DNA of 64,000 nucleotides from Endomychus coccineus. Its lineage: Eukaryota; Arthropoda; Insecta; Coleoptera; Endomychidae. This document shows, one piece after another, positions 47,805-57,897 of the stretch. The stretch is from assembly GCA_958510875.1 (NCBI GenBank), contig OY294067.1, forward strand, positions 138,911,726 through 138,975,725, in the 5' to 3' direction. A program made the position numbers and the translations under genes. The notes under the pieces are model-generated. The model made no database searches, was not told the DNA's origin, and worked only from the letters and a program-made list of their open reading frames with translations. How positions within the stretch are numbered: position 1 is the first letter of the stretch; each line of letters begins with the position of its first letter.

Positions 47805-47836
47805 GACGTTTCGACAACGTTTATTGCCTTTATCAA
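47805..47836 (-). ncRNA. Degenerate hammerhead-ribozyme-like motif of the PLE
   Basis: The minus strand reads TTGATAA, AGGCAA, a TAAACG loop, TTGTC, GAAACGTC. This has hammerhead order: CUGANGA box, stem II, GAAA box. GGCAA and UUGUC pair with one G-U. The first box is UUGAUAA instead of CUGAUGA, changing the C3 and G8 positions needed for catalysis. PLE terminal repeats are known to carry hammerhead motifs (Cervera and De la Pena). The same variant occurs at 1948-1979, and a more decayed one at 17,875-17,907. Cleavage activity is unlikely. Confidence 0.45.
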
Positions 47837-48252
47837 AATTGTTAATTGAATTAGTGTTTCCATGTAATTTAGAAAAGAATAGATGATTTCGATTAATGAA
47901 ATGCGTCTGCAGCCGACTTGTGTTTTAAGATCCAATTAAAACTGCAGAAAACATTGGATCGGTTGTGTGTGAAAGAGTAATGTATGGCTAACTACAATTT
48001 GAAATAGATTGAATTTTATTAAATACAAGACATTCCAATATTGTACAATTATAAATATCTATGAATTATTGTATGAATTAGTTACTCTATGATAAGTATT
48101 TCTATCATAACTATTCAAGTTTAAGATAATTCTATGGAATTTAACCTCAAAATTGTTACTCTATAGTGTCATAGTTAAATAATACTTCATCTTTTTTAGG
48201 TTGAATTTTAAATAGACAATGGAAAGTGGCACTTCAAATTAATAAAATTTTG

Positions 48253-49718
48253 TTAAGTTTGAATTAGATTATTGTACAGTTTCGAAAGATTGGAATCTAT
48301 TTTGTCATTTACACAATTGTTCTTTTTAATTTGAATAGATTCTAATATCAAACGTTTGTTGTCGTTTGTTTCAATATTTAAAATTTTTGTATTGTTGTAG
48401 TCGAAAGTATGGTTAGTGTCTTTCACATGTTTATTGAGCGCAGTTGATGAATTTTTGGTATATTTGTGGCCATTTAATCTTTTTTCGAGGTATTGTGAAG
48501 ATTGGCCAATATATACCTTTTCGCAATCTTTGCAAGGGATGGAATAAACAGTATGGGTTATTTTTTTGAAAGGTACGCTGCTTTTTAATTTTGTAAAGAG
48601 ACTTTTCTGATTTAAATAACTCTTATGACATATATGTAGGTCATAAGGTTTCACTATATTACAAATTTTCTCTGAAAGTCCACCGATATATGGTAGTGAT
48701 ATGTAATGCCTATCATTAGTTTTCTCATTATTGGTATTGATTCCACCAAATGAGTTATAGAATTTATGAATTTTGTCTTTAGTTATCGAATTTACTAAAT
48801 CAATGGGATAACCATTTCTTATTAAAGTTTCTTTTGTTTTTGTAATAGATATAGTTCTCAGTTCAGGAGAACTTAGTCGAATAGCTCTATCTATTAGATT
48901 TATAATAACATTTTTCTTATATTTTTTAGGTAGATTAGAATTGAAATTAGTATACCTTCCTGACCAAGTAGGTTTGGTATACCATTTTGTTAGAATTTTG
49001 TTATCATTTGATTTTCTTACTAAAGTTAAATCTAAAAAATTTATTTCGTTATGATTTTCTAATTCAATCGTAAATTGTAACTTATGGTGAAAGGAATTGA
49101 AAGAATTCAAAAATTCATTACATTTGTTTTCAGGGATTGCAGCAATACAATCATCAACATATCTTTTGAAGAAGGCTATATTATAATTTAGTTGAGATAC
49201 TACTTTTTCTTCAAGGAATTCCATTACTATTTGGGCTATGATACTTGATATTGGAGAGCCCATTGCACAACCATCTAATTGTTTATAACAATCATCTTTA
49301 TATTGTAAAAAATTAGCGGTGAATGTATATTCTATAGCTGTTAAGAACTCGTTCATAGGTAAATTTGTATATAGTTTTATTTCATCCCATTTATTTTGAA
49401 TTATTTGTTTAGCTAATTCTAAAGGGATATTTGTATATAAAGATGTGACATCTAGTGATACTAAGATATAGTTTTTAGGTATTGTAATTTTGTTAATGAA
49501 TTCCTTGAAATCCCAAGAATCTTTGATGTAAAACTCATTTTTGTAAGCTATGTTTTTTAGTATGTTGGATAAGTATTTAGCCATTTCATAAAAAGGTGAT
49601 TGAATGCTGCATACTACAGGTCGCATCGGTATATTAGGTTTATGAATTTTGGGTAAACCATATATTTTTGGAGGATGAGCATTATGTATATATACGAACC
49701 AATATACCAAGAAAACAT

Positions 49719-49722
<4 letters not shown>
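48253..49722 (-). CDS. PLE reverse transcriptase with GIY-YIG endonuclease (5'-truncated ORF)
   Basis: An uninterrupted 489-codon frame. RT blocks: YGLPKIHKP (residues 21-29), SLDVTSLYTNIP (89-100, catalytic Asp 91), GCAMGSPISS (151-160), RYVDDC (187-192, catalytic Asp 190-191) and NEINFLDL (225-232). A linker leads to the GIY-YIG nuclease: VYSIPCKDCEKVYIGQS (392-408), the KRL Arg 415, H419, and Glu 461 in LESIQI. All are expected catalytic or zinc-binding positions of PLE proteins. Penelope-like proteins run to roughly 800 residues, so about 250-300 N-terminal residues are lacking. The first about 15 codons come from the inverted terminal repeat, so the apparent start is an artefact. It is probably not autonomous, but it is the best preserved ORF in the window. 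Confidence 0.9.

Positions 49723-49805
<83 letters not shown>
49723..49805. repeat. (TA)n microsatellite at PLE/SINE junction
   Basis: About 80 bases of TA dinucleotides separate the PLE 5' boundary from the 3' end of a minus-strand SINE. Similar runs sit at 47,681-47,706 and 50,837-50,873. Confidence 0.95.
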
Positions 49806-49808
<3 letters not shown>

Positions 49809-49944
49809 AAGTTTAAAGTTTCTTTGCCTAATTGGCCACTATCGTGTATGTAACTTAAGAGATATAGAATTAAATTTTCTGAATTATGAAGATAACTTAG
49901 ATAATTTAACATAGGATTATAAAGATGAATAAACGTAAAAGATT

Positions 49945-50020
49945 GAACCATAGGCGGGATTCGAACCTACATTTCTGGATTTCTAGTCCAGGGTGTTTAC
50001 CAATTACACCACTTCGGTCC
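49945..50020 (-). repeat. tRNA-like SINE head
   Basis: A 76-nt minus-strand copy of the head described at 50,670-50,745, differing at single positions. The B box reads GGTTCGAATCC.. with one change (GTAGGTTCGAATCC). Confidence 0.8.
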
Positions 50021-50669
50021 TGTTAGATTTTTATATTTTTGTAAATATAAACCTCTGAAAGGATAGTAGATCATTGATGAACACAATGCGATTCGATGCC
50101 CTACCATAGATCAACTATTCACGCACATTCATCTGAAGTTCAGTCGTTTTTTGAAGTAAGGATTGTAGGTTAGTACTGCTATGGTTGGCAGTTACTTGAC
50201 AGTTCTTATTCAAATGACAGCATCCCGGTTCTTATATATTTCAATAGAACTGACTGAGAATTGTTCTGGTTAATTATAAACAATAGGATTATAATTATAA
50301 TCCTATGTTAAATTATCTAAGTTATCTTCATAATTCAGAAAATTTAATTCTATATCTCTTAAGTTACATACACGATAGTGGCCAATTAGGCAAAGAAACT
50401 TTAAACTTGTTTATAATTAACCAGAACAATTCTCAGTCAGTTCTATTGAAATATATAAGAACCGGGATGCTGTCATTTGAATAAGAACTGTCAAGTAACT
50501 GCCAACCATAGCAGTACTAACCTACAATCCTTACTTCAAAAAACGACTGAACTCCAGATGAATGTGCGTGAATAGTTGATCTATGGTAGAGCATCGAATC
50601 GCATTGTGTTCATCAATGATCTACTATCCTTTCAGAGGTTTATATTTACAAAAATATAAAAATCTAACA

Positions 50670-50836
50670 GGACCGAAGTGGTGTAATTGGTAAACACCCT
50701 GGACTAGAAATCCAGAAATGTGGGTTCGAATCCCGCCTATGGTTCAATCTTTTACGTTTATTCATCTTTATAATCCTATGTTAAATTATCTAAGTTATCT
50801 TCATAATTCAGAAAATTTAATTCTATATCTCTTAAG
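50670..50836 (+). repeat. tRNA-derived SINE with intact internal Pol III promoter boxes
   Basis: 50,670-50,745 folds as a tRNA: acceptor GGACCGAAG with CTATGGTTC (G-U pairs, one mismatch), D arm GGTG/CACC, anticodon arm CTGGA/TCCAG, T arm GTGGG/CCCGC. A box TGGTGTAATTGG and B box GGTTCGAATCC match the Pol III consensus. The anticodon position reads AGA, yet the variable loop is short, unlike tRNA-Ser. TGGTGTAAT and CTGGACT..GAATCCAG recall tRNA-Gln. The body continues TTTATTCATCTTTATAATCC and ATTATCTAAGTTATCTTC; this copy loses the distal part and ends in (TA)n. It is a mobile repeat, not a tRNA gene. Confidence 0.85.
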
Positions 50837-50879
<43 letters not shown>

Positions 50880-51174
50880 ATTTCATAGGTATTTTGGATC
50901 ACTGCATTTTTTTAATTTATGACTTGTTCTCATTGCCACCAGAGAATTTTTAATAAAATTCAACCAAACTGATGTGTAGATTCTTATATTTTTATAAATT
51001 ATTAAAATGATTATCAATTAAATGTGTTCTTGTATTTATTATTCTGATTTGAGAGAGGAATAGAACTGTTACTCTTGTCGAAATGTATTACTCACCTTGA
51101 AAATAACTTCCCCTTTTTCGTACACATAAAAGACCTCGTTAAAACGATTTCTTTCCGGAGTATGTACTTATTAT

Positions 51175-51590
51175 CTAAGGCTTTTTTTGGTAGTAATTTA
51201 AGAAGGAAATGTATGAAAATAATCGATTGCATATAAACAAAGGGTTACCCTCAGCTGGAGATAAATCGAAATTTAGTAAATTGCTTTTTTGTTTATACAT
51301 TTCCATCCCTTCTAATATACCTAGGTATTTGTCTGTACTGTGTTTTAAAAGTGATAAACTTTCTTGAGAAATGGTGTGACCTGTATTTAAAATATGTTCG
51401 GCTATCGCTGATTTTTCACTATTATTTTTCTTTATATGGGCAAAATGTTCCTTATAATGAGTTAAAACGATTTCTATCCGATATCGCAAGCATCCACTTT
51501 TTTCGCATTTCTGCATCTTTCGGCACTTTAAAAACAGAAGTTTTTTGTTGTACCTTTTGTACCCCGTTTTGCATTCAGGCACAATCCACA
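51175..51590 (-). pseudogene. PLE-type GIY-YIG C-terminal fragment of a second family
   Basis: The 135-codon frame reads THYKEHFAHIKKNNSEKSAI AEHILNTGHTISQESLSLL and ILEGMEMYKQKSNLLNFDLS. The R/K-EH, AEHxxxTGH and E-MEMYK pattern is that of the GIY-YIG tail in insect PLE proteins, but it differs from the 48-kb element. The YIG core itself is not recognisable (CLRYRIEIVL). It lies inside the 45.5-51.8-kb transposon. Confidence 0.55.
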
Positions 51591-51692
51591 GTTTCGTAAT
51601 TTTTTCTGAAAACGCAGGTATTCCCTCTGTTTACAAGTTAACTGACAAATGTCACAGAATACTCTTCATAGAGATCAAGATGATACTCTTAC

Positions 51693-51730
51693 GTGACGCC
51701 CACGGTCGTACATACGACCGTGGTGACGCC
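51693..51730. mobile_element. 22-bp two-ended transposon relic with 8-bp target duplication
   Basis: CACGGTCGTA (51,701-51,710), CA, TACGACCGTG (51,713-51,722): two terminal decamers of the 45.5-kb transposon family head to head. The relic is flanked by perfect GTGACGCC at 51,693-51,700 and 51,723-51,730. Confidence 0.88.
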
Positions 51731-51845
51731 TTTTATGTTTCCCCTACGTGACGACTTTTGGTACTACGCGAACTTAGACGCGTAAGCGATTCACTGCTCA
51801 GATAGGAAACAGCCTCGAGTTTCCAGACCTGTCTATACGACCGTG

Positions 51846-51853
51846 GACTATAG
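51846..51853. other. Right target-site duplication GACTATAG
   Basis: Identical to 45,488-45,495. The gag frame resumes directly after it. Confidence 0.9.
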
Positions 51854-52019
51854 GGATACTTTTGACTCGTCAGTGCATTCAAACGCAATGGCTCCTGATA
51901 TGAAAATATCATTACCTAAGGGCCTCTTTGGAAGGAGGCGCAGCAGATGTCATTAAATCTATTGAATTTTCGGAAAATAGCTATGAAGTGACGTGGTGTA
52001 CTCTATGTGACGTATATAA

Positions 52020-52125
52020 TAATAACCAATTACTCGTTCACAACCATTTAAAACCGTTATTTAATCTGGAACCTTTACCTATTCACAACCATTTACAAGC
52101 GTTATTTATTCTGGAACCTTTACAA
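52020..52125. repeat. 45-bp tandem duplication inside gag
   Basis: VHNHLKPLFNLEPL is followed directly by IHNHLQALFILEPL: CACAACCATTTAAAACCG and CACAACCATTTACAAGCG start the two copies. The duplication keeps the frame. Confidence 0.85.
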
Positions 52126-52599
52126 AAGGAATCTGCTTCAAAAATTAGGAATTTAATTGATTTCTCATCAAAACTTTTAATAATTAAATCAACCAGTTGA
52201 TAGCCGGGACACTCTTATAATATATCTAATTGCTACCAAATACGATAACATTTCGTTTGGAGAGTGGGATCAATTTAAAGCAGGTAAGAACGTTTCTGCA
52301 TTAGATGACCTTAAAAACTTTCTTAAAGGTCCTGCTGACCTACTAGAAACATTGTATATTGTATCAATGATCGTATCTAATTTATTAAAAAATCTAACTT
52401 ATGCATCAATTGCTCAAACGGTGGTAAATTTGAGAAAAACAGTCATTTCGGCCCATGTCGGAAATGTCAAATTTGTCATAACACATTATTACATATAGAA
52501 AATTATCATAGATTTATAACTCATCTGATTCTACAAATAACGATTCAAAAAGCGATACTTCTTGTTCTTCAATGTTGAAAAATGATGTGGCATTAATTT

Positions 52600-53230
52600 T
52601 TTAATAGGGACTGATCTGTTTAGGAGATTGACTTGTATAGGCCAAACTAATTCAGGTTGGGAATATATACAGAATAATTCTATCATTATTAACGTCTATG
52701 CCGGTCATTACGGCCTGACAGGATTAGAAATTAAAGGAGAATCATTTTGCCAATAAAACTATTGTATTTGTTATGACTTGTAATAACCATGTAAAAAGAT
52801 TTGAGCTTTTAGTTTGAATACGAAACATAAATTAGTATACAACATTTATTTGTTCAGGCTTAATACAAACATCAACATGAACCCAATCTAAATTTGGACA
52901 TTTACTTTCCTCACTATACGTAGTATATAGTGTACACGAAGTATTTTGTAATCAGCCCAAAAAAAGTTTTCCTGATTTTAACTGACATATCCGTTTTCCA
53001 ACATTTCCGAATCAATCTAGACTATTTTTTTGCCATGATGTTTGTCTTCATTTTTTTCAAATAGAGTTATGGTATTTTATTGAACCATAAGGACAACCAT
53101 GTTGTTCTGGCTATAAATATATATCACACGTATGTACTTAACCTGCAGAAATGTCATTCTCATTTTAAGATTAAAGTGACATCATGATCTATTTTATGTC
53201 TTTATTCTGTGCATGAAGTCTAGACTTGTT
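52600..53230. other. No gene seen
   Basis: Sequence after the gag zinc knuckle does not show a recognisable protease or RT; stops are frequent in all frames. Confidence 0.4.
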
Positions 53231-53234
53231 GATT

Positions 53235-53545
53235 GTGTGGTGCCTTTAATAGTTCATGTGGCAGTAAGTGTCAGTATAAAAGAAAGTTATATTAGAAAAG
53301 TTAACCTGACAGCAGGTGTCTGTATCAAACATAGAGTTGTGAAATACATTTTGTAGATCATTTGTATAAAATTTCAATGCAACATAGAGTATAATTTAAC
53401 GTCTTTCATTAGCGTTTTGTAAATCATTTCCAATATATTCTGTTCCTACAATCATTCTTATTTAACCCGCAGGATTGTCCAAAAGCTATTTTGCTAATAC
53501 AAGAGAGGGAAGTCACGTGATCAATGGATCAGCTTTTTAAATCTG
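53235..53545 (+). repeat. Dispersed repeat family B, copy 4
   Basis: TAGTTCATGTGGCAGTAAGT, GCAGGTGTCTGTATCAAACA, CATAGAGTATAATTTAACG, GTTCCTACAATCATTC and TCACGTGATCAATGG. Inverted relative to copy 3, which flanks the other side of the gag/transposon locus. Confidence 0.75.
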
Positions 53546-55140
53546 TTATACTGTAAGCTGTAATTCGCGACTTTAACGCCCTACAGAAAATTAATGATCT
53601 TTTCTCTTTCGTTAAATGATAAAATCACATTCATATAGTTCTTAATACTGCATGATGTACTCAATTTCTCTAAAAATATTTCTTTCTTCCCTCTTGCCAT
53701 TACAAATTACTAAGATTTAACAGCGAAGTTCGACACAGGTATTGCGCACACTGCCTAGTCAATGTGATAATTAGACATCGAGCTTTGTTGGTTCGTATTG
53801 TCTATTGGAGATTGCCAAAAATATCGTAGTTAATTCGCAGATCACCCAAACTTGTCATTTTGCATAATGTCTGATGAATTGATTAGTTTGCGGAATATCT
53901 AATCATTTCGCACATTGACGGTAACATAATATATATTGTGTATTCTTGATATATGTAATTCCATGTGAAGATGCTTTCTTTTAAATTTTAATTTGATATC
54001 TTGTTTGTATCGTGATCAAACTTTCCATGAGAGTGTCCAAACATATGAGTTGCGAAAATAATGGTTTCGTTTCCATTGTATTGAGCTTTATTATTGTTGT
54101 GATTAAAACATTGGAGTTGCTAACGATATACACCAAAACAATTTGCTAGTTCTTCAGAGATAATAGAAATGGATCCATTGTGGCTGCTGACGCTGATTTG
54201 AAGTCGCTCTACCCGCTAGAAAATGTTGAATTGTTAATGTGTGGTTGTTTTCATCTCTTTTTTCTAAAAATCGACAGATTAAATGGCTCACAACTTAAGG
54301 ATTTAAGGATTTCATATCAATTTACGATGAGAAAAATAAAAAAATTCAGCCATCGTCAATCTAACAAACACATTTTAAACTGCAGCAAATTTTGAAAGAA
54401 ACAAATAGCGCCGAGAAGTGTGTGTTAGATTCCGTTCCTTGGTTTTAGCACAATATAGAGCATTGCTTAAAAACCTGACCTAATAATATGTTAATCGATG
54501 ATACGAAGAATTGATCGTTAATCAAAGATTTTATGACAAGAAAAACAACCTAAAACTATGTACTAGTTTCAATTTTTACAATTTCTAGATAACTATTAAG
54601 CATCATAATGTGAAGGAATAGTAATAATTTTTTGTTCTTATATTTTAATACTCAAAATTACCTTTTGAAGATTGTAAGTTGTTTCATTTACTTGGAATTT
54701 ATTGTATAAACTTATTGATTGTGATCTAACTCTATTTGGTAACTAATTTCAAAGTTATTTGTTAATTCTCCATTTCATAGATTTCATTAGCACGTCTTTG
54801 TGGACACCGCAAATGGAGCTGTCGTTTCATTACAGACCTTGTGTGAGTTATTAAATCTGGATATAATTGATTGATGCATTTAGTTACAACATAGTCTTCA
54901 ATTACGTTAGATCGTATTAAACATCTGTCTTTATAAATTTGAGTAAATTAGATACTTACTATTAGGGTAGCACATGTTAAAACATATTCTCTGAATGGTT
55001 TATCATAATCCCAAAGTGCTAATTCTACCTTGAAAGCACCACCGCAGATGTTTGTGATACCCTTCGTTTGAAGCATTAACCAGCTACATCCCTCCTGATT
55101 ATATTCAAATGGAAACGTTGATTATAACTAAAGCTAAGAT
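53546..55140. other. No gene seen
   Basis: Only short frames; a 71-codon plus frame at 54,180 has no recognised motif. Confidence 0.4.
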
Positions 55141-55159
55141 AATAGAACTATATATATAT

Positions 55160-55720
55160 GGAATAAAATTTTCTGAATTATGAAGATAACAACATAGGAT
55201 TTTCAAGATGGATAAACGTAAAACATTGAACCATAGGCGGGATTCAAACCCACATTCCTGGATGTCTAGTCCAGCGTGTTTGCCAATTAGCCTTCAGAGG
55301 TTTATATTTACAAAAATATAAGACGGAATCAAAATGGTGTAATTGTTAAACACGTTGGACTAGACATCCAGGAATGTCGGTTCGAACCCCGCCTATATGG
55401 TTCACTGTTTTACATTTATTCATCTTTATAATCCTATGTTCAGCGTGTTTGCCAATTAGCATTCAGAGGTTTATATTTACAAAAATATAAGACTCTGACG
55501 GAATCAAAATGGTGTAATTGGTAAACACGTTGGACTAGACATCCAGGAATGTCGGTTCGAACCCCGCCTATATGGTTCACTGTTTTACATTTATTCATCT
55601 TTATAATCCTATGTTAAATTATCTAAGTTGGCTTCATAATTCATAAAATTTAATTATATATCTTTTAATGTACTTACACGAAATTGTGCCAAAGAAACCT
55701 CAAACTTGTTTATACATATC
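55160..55720. repeat. Three SINE copies: one inverted, two in tandem
   Basis: A minus-strand copy (55,160-55,300) is followed by two plus copies with tRNA-like heads at about 55,322-55,403 and 55,498-55,578. The plus copies are joined through a repeated CAGCGTGTTTGCCAATTAGC and TTCAGAGGTTTATATTTAC. Heads read TTGGACTAGACATCCA (anticodon AGA again) and GGTTCGAACCCCGCC. The last copy carries the full body to AACTTGTTTATAC and runs into the CAGTCAGTTCTATTGAAATA unit seen at 50.4 kb. Confidence 0.85.
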
Positions 55721-55799
55721 TCAGTCAGTTCTATTGAAATATATAAGAACCGGGATGCTATCATTGAATGAGTGAATATAAACCTCTGAAAGATAATTG

Positions 55800-56165
55800 G
55801 TAATTCGGGATTCCGTTATAAAATTTACAATTGTCTTGTCGCTTCTACCAATCCACCTTATTTTAATACACTTGTAAATCCTTCCACGCCCGATCATTAT
55901 AACTTTCCGTAATTGATCCCGATATATTTCTGCGCAGACTTGTATTATCCTAGCCTCTTGTATATCTTGTCTGACTTTTTGTTTCCGTAAACCCCAAAGA
56001 AAAAATAGATTAGCGTTAAGTCTGGGAATCTCGACGGTCAATTAGTCAAGGGACTGTTTCGTCCTATCCAACGATTCTCAAAATGTCCATCCAGCCATCC
56101 TCTTATCAAAACAGCATTATGGATAGGACTACCATCTAACTGAAACTTAACATTTAGGAAAAAAA
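55800..56165 (-). pseudogene. DDE transposase C-terminal relic (DUF4817-type family), copy 3
   Basis: Minus frames read FQLDGSPIHNAVLIRGWLDG, HFENRWIGRNSPLTN and PSRFPDLT (second and third catalytic Asp regions: DGSP, PDLT). Then LFFLWGLRKQKVRQDI, QVCAEIYRDQLRKV and YKCIKI, the usual C-terminal tail. Two frameshifts and a stop (N*P) are present. Confidence 0.75.
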
Positions 56166-57890
56166 ATGGATCCAATGAAAACTTTGAATCGGTAGTGTAA
56201 TTTTCTTTTCTGTGCTAATCAAATACCTAATACGTTATTCTTTCTTCCACATTTCTACTTAGTTCAACATTTCTGTGGGTTTGATACCAATAATATGTTT
56301 CCTGTATATTATATACCAAATGGTCATTACTTCATTAGTATGTATTTCAATAATATTGATATAGTGTATTACATTTCTAGATAGCTCAGATTCTTTGGAT
56401 TTAACCTGAAATAATTCATTGTACATATTGTAAATTTCAAACCAAGAATTGAGTATTTTTAATGTTTTCAATTTGTAGAAATTATGAAATATTTAGCATC
56501 CACTATTCACACTATTTTTTCATGATTTCAGATTTTGTCTCCAAATCCAATGATATCATTTTGCAATTATTACGAATCAACCAATATATCGAATTTTAAA
56601 ATCCCTAAAGCCACAATGAACAGCAGATTGTGTTGTAACTTATAATATACGTTATATACTCGTATAATGTATCAAAGTATACAATACTATCTGAGAATAT
56701 CCTGTTGCGTTTACTTATTCAATAAAATTAGACGAGTTCCGTTCATATTAAATCAATGTGTGCATAATGTTTATTTACAAAGAAAGATGACAACTTGAGA
56801 TCATCTAGCTATTGCATCAGTGTACGGCGAGAAAAATGGTTGGCCACACAAGTTGTTTTGATAAAGGATCGACGACAAAATGTTATATCCAAACTATGAT
56901 TGATTATTGTTTACCATTCTTTTAACGTAATGTAAATCACTATGAAAGATCAATATTGCGTGGTAAGTCCTTGCAGATCTGTTTTTATTATACATTCACA
57001 AAGAAAGAGATCGTTTATCATCCGTTAATATGTTAATGAAAATTAAACAAGTTAGATGGGAGCATTAAATAAATGTATTCTCTGAGACTGGGTCTTATCG
57101 CCTCAACATTCTCTCGAAAATGTTCAATGTTAAATAATTCTGAAACAATTATTATATAATGTACCAGCCTCGACGCTGCTCCAAAGCTTACAATCATGAT
57201 TTTCGAATTTATTTCATGAAAGTGTTCATTATAGACTTTCTAAGTATACAGGCTGTTAAAACTATATGGTTTATTCATCGCAAAATGAGTCGACATACAT
57301 AATCTTATTTTTTCAGAAACCTTTCTACAGGAGATACAGACCTTCAAGTTCGGTTAAAAAAAACATATGGTATAAAAGGTAAATTGCAAAATAAAATATT
57401 GGAATTTTTAAGTTATTTATGTTAGATTACAAGAAAATACCACAATGAATGAGTGCAGTGTTGATTAGTAATATAATGAATTTCCTATGGGTAAGGTTCA
57501 ATTTTAATATGCATGTTAGCATTGCTAGTTGTTTTGTTTATTAATAATGTCGTCTTATTCTGGAGAGAAATTCTTGCATACCTCTGCAAATTGAAAATAT
57601 TCTGCTTTATAATAACAAATTGCCTATAAAAGTGCAAAATATGATAACATTATGCTTTTGAGAGAAAATATGTTTACCAGATAAATATGGCTTACTACAA
57701 TGCTCTAGTTAGTGAGATGTTATGTTGTTTACGTTGAGACGTTAGCTCAAGATCAAGAAACATAGACGACTTATGACGCACTGAATGAATTTCATTATTT
57801 CTCAGAATTCAGAGATTATACTTTCAACTTGTTTTGTTTCTTATTGAAGAAATCAATTTTATTAAAGTATAATGTTCACTTTTTTATATT
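56166..57890. other. No gene seen
   Basis: No recognised motif or repeat in 1.7 kb of AT-rich DNA. Confidence 0.4.
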
Positions 57891-57897
57891 TGTTGTT

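Larger units (their letters stand above)
47632..49735 (-). mobile_element. Penelope-like element, nearly complete 3' part, with inverted terminal copies
   Basis: The 3' terminal region (47,699-47,930) holds the TTCTTGAACCATTTGTAATA and GACGTTTCGACAACG landmarks, followed by 3' UTR and the ORF to about 49,690. At the 5' boundary (49,684-49,730) a piece of the terminal repeat stands in the orientation opposite to that at the 3' end, then runs into (TA)n. A further inverted terminal scrap lies at 47,637-47,680. The N-terminal part of the ORF is missing. Confidence 0.88.
49806..50880. repeat. 1.07-kb palindrome built from two SINE-containing units
   Basis: Arms 49,806-50,281 and 50,410-50,880 are near-perfect reverse complements. 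Each arm, from outside in, has a SINE 3' body, a tRNA-like head and about 260 bp of unit sequence (CTGGTTAATTATAA, CCGGTTCTTATATATTTC, ATAGATCAACTATTCACGC on one strand). The centre (50,290-50,409) is a third SINE 3' body in plus orientation. Both outer ends abut (TA)n. Confidence 0.9.
45496..51845. mobile_element. 6,350-bp DNA transposon inserted in BEL/Pao gag, 8-bp target duplication
   Basis: Ends are CACGGTCGTATACACAGGTC on the left and, reverse-complemented, CACGGTCGTATAGACAGGTC on the right, matching for about 30 bp. A subterminal TCGCTTACGCGTC is shared. GACTATAG occurs at 45,488-45,495 and again at 51,846-51,853. Eight-bp duplications occur in hAT, P and some other superfamilies; no transposase was found, so the superfamily is open. 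Without the nested PLE and SINE block (about 47,155-50,880) the element is about 2.6 kb. Confidence 0.88.
45392..52530 (+). pseudogene. gag: BEL/Pao retrotransposon gag gene, split by a transposon
   Basis: Left block (45,392-45,495) reads SIPDNDNIKNCIKLP, MIVLPKFDGSFNKWFDY. Right block (from 51,854) continues RDTFDSSVHSNA, then with a frameshift LEGGAADVIKSIEFSENSYE, TLCDVYNNNQLLVHNHLK, KESASKIRNLIDF, then RDTLIIYLIATKYDNISFGE, WDQFKAGKNVSALDDLKNFL. It ends with zinc-knuckle-like Cys/His pairs at 52,402-52,498 (CINC...H..GPCRKC, QICHNTLLH). This is the DUF1759-type gag of BEL/Pao elements. The gag reading crosses the insertion site once the insert and one target copy are removed. Protease, RT and integrase were not seen. 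Confidence 0.85.

Noticed and set aside
50670..50745. A functional tRNA-Ser(AGA) gene
   Set aside because: Several copies with the same SINE body exist in the window, the variable loop is too short for tRNA-Ser, and the acceptor stem has a mismatch.
45496..51845. Assigning the transposon to hAT or P from its 8-bp duplication
   Set aside because: No transposase from either family is visible and the ends are not diagnostic, so I left the superfamily open.
45065..53545. Repeat family B copies as LTRs of the BEL/Pao element
   Set aside because: The two flanking copies are in inverted, not direct, orientation, and other copies occur far from any gag.
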